A DNA stretch of 17,540 nt from assembly GCA_026389745.1 (NCBI GenBank), contig JAPLHG010000010.1, forward strand, positions 1 through 17,540, given 5' to 3'. Both the position numbers and the translations under genes were made by a program. The stretch comes from Chloroflexota bacterium (GTDB lineage Bacteria > Chloroflexota > Dehalococcoidia > Dehalococcoidales > Fen-1064). Positions 1 to 5,759 of the stretch are shown in pieces (positions within the stretch are counted from its first letter, which is position 1; the number at the start of each line of letters is the position of its first letter). The notes beneath the pieces were generated by a model. That model saw only the letters and a list, made by a program, of their open reading frames with translations. It was not told where the DNA came from and made no database searches.

Positions 1-1448
1 GCAACAAAGTTAAGATAGTAATCGCTGGGAGCTTGGAAACCACCATCCAAATCCGCAAACTTTTTGGTACAAATCCCGGAGTCCCACCCGTTTTGAATTT
101 CGCATAGTATTCCGTGCTCCACTTTCTGAGACAGGCTCCCTGGTCTGCTGTGTACAATTTGCAAGTCGCTTTTTACCTGCCGTGGTAACTCTATTTCCAT
201 GTCCCAAGTTCCATCCGGATAAGCGATCACCTTTGCGCCAAGTGATTCCAGAACGAACCTTCGATCCTCGGGTGTCGCCCGCGCCAGGCGCTCTTCGAGG
301 CGGTGTCGCAATGATTCTACTGCATCAGGACTGAATGTATGGCGCTCAATGTCGGCCAGCTGCTGCTCCAACCGATGCAGCTCTTCTTTGAGCCAACGCC
401 GCCGGGTTCGTATTAGCCCAATTTCCTGTTGGAATACCTGCTCGCTAACCAGAGCGTGCGCCGCAAGGCGAAACGCCCGTGATTCGGCCTCCTCTTCCTT
501 CATGTCTTCGCCTTCCAGGTTAGTGATCTGGCGTCGAAGGCTTGTTTCGTTTTCCTCAGTTAGCCCGTAGCGACGCCGGATTTCATTCTCGAAGCCCTGC
601 GGTCCGCGGAGAAAGTCAACGACCGTCTGGAACGCGCCATCTTCAACTTCTGTTGCCCGTATGCCGCGCGACTGACACGCCTCCCTGTTGACGGGTTTCC
701 GCTTAGCACCGCAATAATAGTAGGAATGGCCGTTGCGCGTGACGCCGATGTAGGTATGCCCACAGGCAGAGCATCGGACTAACCCCTTCAGGACATACTC
801 CCTAATACTGGTATTACGCTTCGCATAGAGTTGGTTGTCTCTCAAGCGCTGCTGTACCCAGGCAAATTCCTGTTCGGTGACTAAAGGCCGCTCGACAAGG
901 CCGGGCAGTAAAACACGTTCATGTTCCGGACGCAGCCGTCTGCTTGTCTTACCGTACGTGGCCTTGCGTCGGTGACACGGTTCGATGGATTCCTGCTTGA
1001 GAGCTTCGTAGACTCCGGAATAGGCACGGTTCTTCAATATGTTGCGCAACGTGTTGGTATTCCAGTCCCGTTTGCCACTCGGGGTAAGGATGCCACGCTT
1101 TCCAAATTCCCGCCCTATGGCGAGGAGTTTCCAACCCGATAGCGCCATGCGCCAAATTTCACTCGCATCCTCGTAGTGTTCGGCAGGGACAAGACGATTA
1201 TTCTCCCAACGCATTCCGTAGATATTGTTCATAGTGGGCGGCAGACCCTTGAGCCGCGCACGATCCCGCAGTCCGTCGCGGGCACCTTTTTGCGCGCGCT
1301 CCACCGACCGTCCCTTGCCTAGTGCAAGGGCCATCTCGACGAGCTGTCCCTCTTCGCCGTCCAGCATGGGAACACCTTGGGCAGTCAAAAGCCGAACTCC
1401 GCGCTCTTTACAATCAGAAAGGAACAGCTTCCTTCCTGAACTCTTCAT
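1..1448 (-). pseudogene. Large serine recombinase, N-terminally truncated, runs off left edge
   Basis: One open minus-strand frame with no stop from the ATG at 1448 to the window edge, about 482 codons, so the C-terminus is not visible. Residues 1-65 resemble only the end of a resolvase catalytic domain (CKERGVRLL, EEGQLVEMAL). Residues about 75-160 fit the Recombinase domain (GILTPSGKRDWNTNTLRNIL, NRAYSGVYEAL). A zinc ribbon follows with Cys226, Cys229, Cys246 and Cys258, then a charged coiled coil (about residues 290-390). The frame is open upstream only to a TAA at 1506-1508. I found no catalytic Ser region (Y-x-R-x-S type) in any remnant up to 1790. It is therefore probably an inactive relic of an integrated element such as a prophage or integrative element. 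An alternative is a frameshifted gene whose first part was lost by rearrangement. Confidence 0.8.
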
Positions 1449-1524
1449 AGAGGTTCTCGTGTTCTTGTTTGCCCTCAGCCTGCCTTGTAGGTCAGTTGTT
1501 TGACTTTATTAAGTTTCTCATTTA

Positions 1525-1541
1525 TATTAATTATATTAATA
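1525..1541. repeat. AT-only inverted repeat, 7-bp arms
   Basis: TATTAAT, a 3-nt spacer TAT, then ATTAATA form a perfect dyad in the AT-rich gap between the recombinase relic and the next gene. It could be an operator or a trace of the element boundary. AT-rich DNA produces such dyads by chance, so the weight is low. Confidence 0.35.
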
Positions 1542-1699
1542 ACAAATTCAAGGCTTTTGTAGAGATACGAAAGAAAGAGCATAAAGGCAGAACAATCCAA
1601 AGCTAAGACTCGCTGGATTCTTGTCCGACAGTCGGATAATGTCACAAACGAGTGTGGAAACTCCACTATTTGCCTTGAGTTGATATAAATAAAGGAAGA

Positions 1700-1728
1700 T
1701 TGAAAGATTCAAATGATATTGGTATACT
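1700..1728 (+). promoter_or_regulatory. Predicted sigma70-type promoter
   Basis: TTGAAA at 1700-1705 and TATACT at 1723-1728 are separated by the optimal 17 bp. The predicted start is near 1735, giving a leader of about 55 nt before the TTG start at 1791. No operator-like dyad is visible over it. It would serve the small membrane protein gene and possibly the regulator gene behind it. Confidence 0.6.
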
Positions 1729-1790
1729 CAGATAAAGCTGGTTTTTCTATATAGACTTGACACAACAAAAGGACTCAGGGGGTAAGTAAT

Positions 1791-2120
1791 TTGGGCTTGT
1801 TTTTGGTTTTGGCATCTATATTTTTAATTAATATCTTTTTTGGTTATTGGCGGTCAAATACCAAAAGTCTTACATTGCAGTGGATACTGGCCGTACATAT
1901 ACCAGTGCCAATATCTATCGGGCTCCGGCTTTTATTTTTGAGCTGGAATTGGATTATGGTGCCTATTTTTGTGGCTGTTTATTTTGCTGGGCAGTATACC
2001 GGGGGTATGACAAGGCGTTTGTTAGCCAAACGGCAACCGATGCGATTAAGCTCCTGCCTAGTTATGGATCTAGTTAGAGTAATTCGTCAGCGAAAATGTA
2101 ATGCCACCTCTGCTTATTAG
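1791..2120 (+). CDS. Small polytopic membrane protein of unknown function
   Basis: 109 residues starting at TTG, supported by a Shine-Dalgarno AGGGGG at 1777-1782, eight bases upstream. There are three hydrophobic stretches (about residues 2-18, 29-50 and 53-70), then a basic, probably cytoplasmic tail. The pattern FGYWRSNTKSLTLQWILAVHIPVPISI, of which FGYWR and LQW..A.HIPVP are the key parts, recalls short conserved hypothetical membrane proteins of anaerobes. I know no function for them. It precedes the Crp/Fnr-family gene by about 210 bp. An overlapping frame (1847-2077) is less convincing, since the ribosome binding site and the membrane pattern favour this one. Confidence 0.6.
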   Translation: MGLFLVLASIFLINIFFGYWRSNTKSLTLQWILAVHIPVPISIGLRLLFLSWNWIMVPIFVAVYFAGQYTGGMTRRLLAKRQPMRLSSCLVMDLVRVIRQRKCNATSAY

Positions 2121-2139
2121 CTAGATGAACAAAAACAAA

Positions 2140-2178
2140 CTTCCCACAGCCCTTCGGTCGAAGAATCGGGTGAGGAAG
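2140..2178 (+). terminator. Weak imperfect stem-loop after the small membrane gene
   Basis: Outer arms CTTCC/GGAAG enclose GCCC/GGGT and an inner CTTC-GGTC-GAAG hairpin, about 20 nt after the stop codon. No T-tract follows, so it may be a weak terminator or simply leader structure for the regulator gene. Confidence 0.25.
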
Positions 2179-2331
2179 CTTGAATTTACCTACTCTGGAT
2201 CACGGATACGTCAGATCAATTTCATTTCTAATAAGAAGAAATGAGAAGTGCCCGCGTAAGATGTACTAACCTGTTTCGTTGTGCCACAGAAATAAAACCT
2301 GGTCTACCGGTTATAGATAAGGAAGGGAATT

Positions 2332-3000
2332 ATGGAAAACGCTGATACTTTAAGCTTCATGATGCGTCTTCCTCCGGATATCCGTGCCGTGCTATCTGGG
2401 ATAATGCATGAGGTTACTTTTAAAACCGGTGAGCAAATTTTTACTCAGGACGAATTACACTCGGATTTTTATATTGTGGTTACAGGGCGAATTAAAATAG
2501 TATTTACTGGTGATGATGGACATGAGGTTACCCTATGTATGCCCCAGTCCGGCGAAACCTTCTGTGTAGCATCCGTTTTAGACGGTGGTCCGCAATTGGG
2601 TACGGCATATGCCATGACCGACGTAAGATTGCTATCCGCCCAGCCCAACGAGTTTAACGCATTGTGCAAAAAGTATCCGCAGCTGCTTTCGCTGGCGCAG
2701 CAATACTGCTTCGAGGAACTACGCCAAATAATAAAAAGACTTGAGACGGCAACGTTTCACAGCGTAGAGATGCGCCTGGCGGGGGTTCTGCTTGGTAAAG
2801 ATTTTAGTGGGCTAACCAACCATTCATCGATAGGTGAGCTCCACATCACACATCAAGAATTAGCTGATTTAATAGGAACATCACGAGAAACTGTCTCGCG
2901 TGTACTGGAGATTTGGAGACAAAAAGGTTTGGTGGTTCTCAAAAGGGGGTATATCATCATCAACCGTCGAGATGAACTCGAACGGCAAGCCTTGAAATAA
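2332..3000 (+). CDS. Crp/Fnr-family transcriptional regulator
   Basis: 222 residues. The start is set by ATG 2332 with AAGGAAGGG at 2319-2327. Residues about 15-115 form a cyclic-nucleotide-binding-type beta roll. A long dimerisation helix (about 117-145) follows, then a C-terminal winged helix (about 146-215) with the helix-turn-helix THQELADLIGTSRETVSRVL. The recognition helix has Arg185, Glu186 and Arg190, matching the spacing of the E. coli CRP contacts to GTGA/TCAC. The FNR-type N-terminal cysteine cluster is absent. The cAMP pocket is only partly kept: GE occurs at 74-75, but the Arg-Ser pair of CRP is replaced around residues 89-92, so the ligand is probably not cAMP. It likely controls the cytochrome block downstream, where a matching site lies. 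Confidence 0.9.
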   Translation: MENADTLSFMMRLPPDIRAVLSGIMHEVTFKTGEQIFTQDELHSDFYIVVTGRIKIVFTGDDGHEVTLCMPQSGETFCVASVLDGGPQLGTAYAMTDVRLLSAQPNEFNALCKKYPQLLSLAQQYCFEELRQIIKRLETATFHSVEMRLAGVLLGKDFSGLTNHSSIGELHITHQELADLIGTSRETVSRVLEIWRQKGLVVLKRGYIIINRRDELERQALK

Positions 3001-3036
3001 CGCGCCTTCCCAATGTCTGCCGCATTTTCAAATACG

Positions 3037-3057
3037 CCCAAAATAATTGGCTTTGGG
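3037..3057 (+). terminator. Possible short terminator stem after the regulator gene
   Basis: CCCAAA at 3037-3042 pairs with TTTGGG at 3052-3057 around a 9-nt loop, about 36 nt after the stop codon. No T-run follows. The right arm touches the CRP-like site, so termination and activator binding could interfere. This is weak evidence. Confidence 0.25.
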
Positions 3058-3071
3058 TGATGCTCATCACA
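3056..3071 (+). promoter_or_regulatory. CRP-like operator GTGA-N6-TCAC
   Basis: GGTGATGCTCATCACA matches nine of the ten defined bases of the CRP consensus TGTGA-N6-TCACA, and its arms GTGATG/CATCAC are perfectly complementary. The centre is at 3063.5. The adjacent regulator has the R-E-x-x-x-R recognition helix known in CRP to read this half-site. It is not an FNR box, which would be TTGAT-N4-ATCAA. Confidence 0.65.
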
Positions 3072-3092
3072 GACGATTACGGGAAAACAGTG

Positions 3093-3098
3093 TAGAAT
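3093..3098 (+). promoter_or_regulatory. Predicted -10 box of the cytochrome block
   Basis: TAGAAT at 3093-3098 predicts a start near 3105. The CRP-like site is then centred at -41.5, where class II activators overlap the -35 region. No good -35 hexamer exists (about 3070-3075), as expected for an activator-dependent promoter. The leader to ATG 3209 is about 104 nt. Confidence 0.5.
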
Positions 3099-3208
3099 CT
3101 AATCAATTTAGAGGCCGGATAATAAGAAAACGTAGTGTCGTTTAGCTTGATTTATGGTATTAACACCTCTAGGGTAACAAAAAATAATGTATGTAAGGGG
3201 GATTTTTT

Positions 3209-4447
3209 ATGTTTCATCAACGGAGAATGCCTGCACCTAGTAGTAAGTTTCATACATATAGAGGTCTGTGTATTAGGGGCATAATTGTCGGAATTGTCGT
3301 TTTAGTAACGTTGTTGGTAGGTTGCTCATCCGCCACCACTGAGACCGCAACAGTTACGAGCACAGTTACGACCACCGCTACTGTTACGGTTTCGGTTGCC
3401 TCCACTGCAGTAAGCACGGCTGAGCCGCTGGCCGCGGATTTTGGCCAGGTGGAAATGGCCTCATCGAGCACGGCCGAGACGATAACCGTTACGAACAGTG
3501 ATGGTACTGCTCTAACTATAGGCACCATTAGCATAGACGGGGCCAATGCCGGCGAGTTCGCCACGCAGAATGACAGTTGCTCTGGTCTGTCACTTGCCTC
3601 GGGTGCTTCAGGGACAGTGGAGGTCGTCTTCAGCCCGGCCTCATTCGGTGCCAAGTCGGCCACCCTCTACATCCCCACGAATGACCCGGCCAATAACCCG
3701 ATTAGTATAGCGTTGGTGGGAACTGCGGTGGAACCCGCGAGTGTCATCGACGCTATCACAGTTGCATGGCAGTCCGGCCCGCATGACAAACCATACAATG
3801 TCATGCTCGGCCTCAATGACTTTTGCGGGCGCTGTCACACACCGGATAACTGGAGGCCGACAGCCAAAGCGGGATCGGGTAATGCTTGTATCTCCTGTAA
3901 GTTCCCCCAAGACGCTGTCGTACGGGATGCGTCTCCAGCTAATATACTCATACCAGCATCAAACTATCATGGCATACCCTGCGTAACTTGCCACGAGGTC
4001 ACTGATGGTGTTGTCAATCCCGCGATTGCCAAGCTTAATATGGCGACCAACTATCCAGCCCAAAGTTGGGATGCTGTCGCGAGCTCTAACGAGCTCTGTT
4101 ACGGCTGTCATACTGATTCTATTAGTGGCTCAAAACACAATATCATGATGGGCGGCCCGGCTCACACGCAGGAAATGGGTAATGAAGCGCCTATTAATTG
4201 TATCGATTGTCACGATCCCCATTCTGCGGAAGCCAGTTGTGAAAGCTGCCACCCAGTTGCCGACCTGAGCACAGCAAACCACATTGCTAGCCATGCTAAG
4301 GTAGCTTGCGCGACTTGCCATGATTATGGCACAGGAGCCCCGTACGCAACGGCTACAGCCGGTGTGGTAATAAATGGGGTTTTGTCAGCATCGGGTCCAG
4401 CTTATATGACGTATGGCTATAATCCGGTAACCGGAGAATTTGAATGA
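3209..4447 (+). CDS. Multihaem c-type cytochrome lipoprotein with Hydin/choice-of-anchor D-like domain, C-terminally truncated
   Basis: 412 residues from ATG 3209 (Shine-Dalgarno AAGGGGGAT at 3195-3203). A signal peptide ends in the lipobox LLVGC (Cys39), followed by a Thr/Val/Ser linker (40-72). Residues about 74-175 resemble an immunoglobulin-like choice-of-anchor D (ASH/Hydin) domain (DFGQVEM, TITVTNSDGTALTI, VVFSPASFG). The cytochrome domain has CXXCH at 206, 258, 297, 331, 344 and 367, and CXXCK at 227. It should be an extracytoplasmic electron carrier anchored by lipid. Compared with its paralogue at 4747 it stops short of the eighth motif, which remains out of frame downstream. Haem attachment would rely on the ResB/CcsA pair further along. 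Whether the shortened form works is unknown. Confidence 0.85.
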   Translation: MFHQRRMPAPSSKFHTYRGLCIRGIIVGIVVLVTLLVGCSSATTETATVTSTVTTTATVTVSVASTAVSTAEPLAADFGQVEMASSSTAETITVTNSDGTALTIGTISIDGANAGEFATQNDSCSGLSLASGASGTVEVVFSPASFGAKSATLYIPTNDPANNPISIALVGTAVEPASVIDAITVAWQSGPHDKPYNVMLGLNDFCGRCHTPDNWRPTAKAGSGNACISCKFPQDAVVRDASPANILIPASNYHGIPCVTCHEVTDGVVNPAIAKLNMATNYPAQSWDAVASSNELCYGCHTDSISGSKHNIMMGGPAHTQEMGNEAPINCIDCHDPHSAEASCESCHPVADLSTANHIASHAKVACATCHDYGTGAPYATATAGVVINGVLSASGPAYMTYGYNPVTGEFE

Positions 4448-4659
4448 GCACTATCTATCGATAAGTATGGGAAGACTGCCTACAGTTCTCTTGTTTTGGA
4501 GTGCTGCAAAAGACCACTTCGCACTCGTTCGTAAGGACGCCGCCAGTGCATGCCTGGGTTATTGCAGGGGGAGTGGCGCAACTGAAGCCAACGGGGGCGA
4601 CCTACTGCTCGAATTGTCATTATGCCGGTAATCCCTGGGGTCTTCAGATTCACAAATAG
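4448..4659 (+). pseudogene. Detached C-terminal tail of the first cytochrome with the eighth haem motif
   Basis: After TGA 4445-4447 the same frame continues with protein-like sequence (ALSIDKYGKTAYSS). The reading then shifts by one base near the T4 run at 4494-4497 into a frame encoding VLQKTTSHSFVRTPPVHAWV and, at 4603-4659, YCSNCHYAGNPWGLQIHK before TAG. That ending matches the paralogue end (CTRCHYAGNPWGL). Two lesions are thus inferred: a nonsense codon, possibly TGG to TGA, and loss of one base. Sequencing or assembly error is possible for the homopolymer indel but less so for both. Confidence 0.7.
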
Positions 4660-4691
4660 TTCATAATAAAACGACAAGTCACGTTGTGATG

Positions 4692-4721
4692 AGTAGGGTC
4701 GCCTCTAGATGCGACCCTACT
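4692..4721 (+). terminator. Perfect 11-bp stem-loop between the two cytochromes
   Basis: AGTAGGGTCGC and GCGACCCTACT are exact complements around an 8-nt loop, 33 nt after the old stop of the first cytochrome and 25 nt before the next start. The following bases are AT-rich (gtatata) but not a T-run. It could be an inefficient terminator, or an mRNA processing or stabilising hairpin that sets unequal expression of the two cytochromes. Confidence 0.5.
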
Positions 4722-4746
4722 GTATATAGACTTAGGGGGGGGCTAA

Positions 4747-5715
4747 ATGTCAGCAAGGAATTTTGTAAAGTTGTTGGTATGCATCTCAATCATTACCCTT
4801 CTCATCGTGGTTGGTGGTTGTAAAAATAAGACGGAAACATCGACAACAACCACATCAGGGACAACAACGACAACAACCACATCAGGGACAACAACGACAA
4901 CAACCACATCAGGGACAACAACGACAACAACCACATCAGGGACAACAACGACAACAAAGACGACGACGACGACAACGGCTACTAGTCCGGAGCGTCAAGC
5001 TTGGCAAGGCAGTGCGCACGCCGCGAGCTATGTTGTCAGCAGCGCGGGGACCACCAATGAATGCGCTCCATGCCACTCACCACTTGACTGGTACCCGACT
5101 GATAAGTCCACGTTTCCGCAATCATGTGCTGTCTGCTTAGCAGCAATTCCCCTCGGAACACCGCCGGTGGTTAGTAAAGCGGACTATCAGTCAATAGGGT
5201 GCCAGATTTGCCATGTAGTTGACCCTTACCCCAATGGTCAACTAACGACGCAGGTTGCGTGGCTAAATTCCTTGCTCTATTGGTACAGTAATAATGTATA
5301 TGAAGCGGTCAGCAATAACACCGAGTTGTGCCGGAAGTGCCATACGAATCAGGGTACATACCTGTTCGGGATTGATTTGGGCAGCTCCTCTCATACAAGC
5401 AAGCAATGTACCGATTGCCATGACCCCCATTCTTTGCAGGCCAGTTGTACCCAGTGCCACGCGACTGCCACCCTGAGCACAGCAAACCACATTGCTAGCC
5501 ATGCTAATGTAGATTGCTGGGCCTGTCACGATGCCTCAGGTCTTACAGTAGGCCCCGTAGGTTCTTCTGTGCAAGGAGAGTGGTCAACGTTGAGGACGAT
5601 AGTGGTGGGGGGTGTAAATATCACTGGTCGGTACGTATCACATAACTTGCAGAAACAGGTAAGTTGTACTCGCTGCCATTACGCGGGTAACCCCTGGGGT
5701 CTCAAAACTCACTAA
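4747..5715 (+). CDS. Multihaem c-type cytochrome lipoprotein on a Thr-rich stalk
   Basis: 322 residues from ATG 4747, with a long G-rich Shine-Dalgarno at 4734-4742. A signal peptide with lipobox VVGGC (Cys25) is followed by an almost pure Thr stalk (residues 32-80) built on SG plus seven Thr. The cytochrome domain has CXXCH at 106, 152, 195, 221, 234, 257 and 307, with a degenerate CAVCL at 127. The motif order and spacing match the first cytochrome one for one, including DPHS, TANHIASHA and the terminal CHYAGNPWGL. Seven haems are expected, with an eighth doubtful. It should be an outward-facing lipid-anchored electron carrier. The stop lies 44 bp before the oxidase-like gene, which suggests co-transcription and partnership. 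Confidence 0.9.
   Translation: MSARNFVKLLVCISIITLLIVVGGCKNKTETSTTTTSGTTTTTTTSGTTTTTTTSGTTTTTTTSGTTTTTKTTTTTTATSPERQAWQGSAHAASYVVSSAGTTNECAPCHSPLDWYPTDKSTFPQSCAVCLAAIPLGTPPVVSKADYQSIGCQICHVVDPYPNGQLTTQVAWLNSLLYWYSNNVYEAVSNNTELCRKCHTNQGTYLFGIDLGSSSHTSKQCTDCHDPHSLQASCTQCHATATLSTANHIASHANVDCWACHDASGLTVGPVGSSVQGEWSTLRTIVVGGVNITGRYVSHNLQKQVSCTRCHYAGNPWGLKTH
4843..4950 (+). repeat. Four exact 27-bp tandem copies coding the Thr stalk
   Basis: Units at 4843-4869, 4870-4896, 4897-4923 and 4924-4950 are identical base for base. Each encodes nine residues with one Ser-Gly among Thr. The array is followed by further ACA/ACG codons. Such arrays change copy number by slippage in 9-residue steps without breaking the frame, altering stalk length. 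Confidence 0.9.
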
Positions 5716-5759
5716 GTAAGTTTTATGTTAGAATTAACGGGAAGGAGGAAAGTGTAATT

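Noticed and set aside
1757..1762. TTGACA as the -35 of the small membrane gene
   Set aside because: Its -10 would fall on the Shine-Dalgarno at about 1780; TTGAAA/TATACT with 17-bp spacing upstream is better.
3056..3071. FNR box
   Set aside because: Half-sites are GTGA/TCAC with six-base spacing, not TTGAT/ATCAA with four.
4445..4447. TGA inside the first cytochrome as a selenocysteine codon
   Set aside because: No convincing SECIS-like hairpin directly follows, and the frame breaks again about 50 bases later, so read-through alone would not restore the tail. A nonsense mutation, perhaps of Trp, is simpler.
4440..4631. Small separate gene after the first cytochrome
   Set aside because: That frame lacks family features; the neighbouring frame carries the missing CXXCH tail, so this is a shadow.
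4743..4934. Minus-strand Val/Pro/Asp repeat ORF opposite the Thr stalk
   Set aside because: It is the complement of the tandem ACA/ACC codon array and has no independent support.
4840..4960. CRISPR array
   Set aside because: The repeats are contiguous without spacers and encode a protein stalk.
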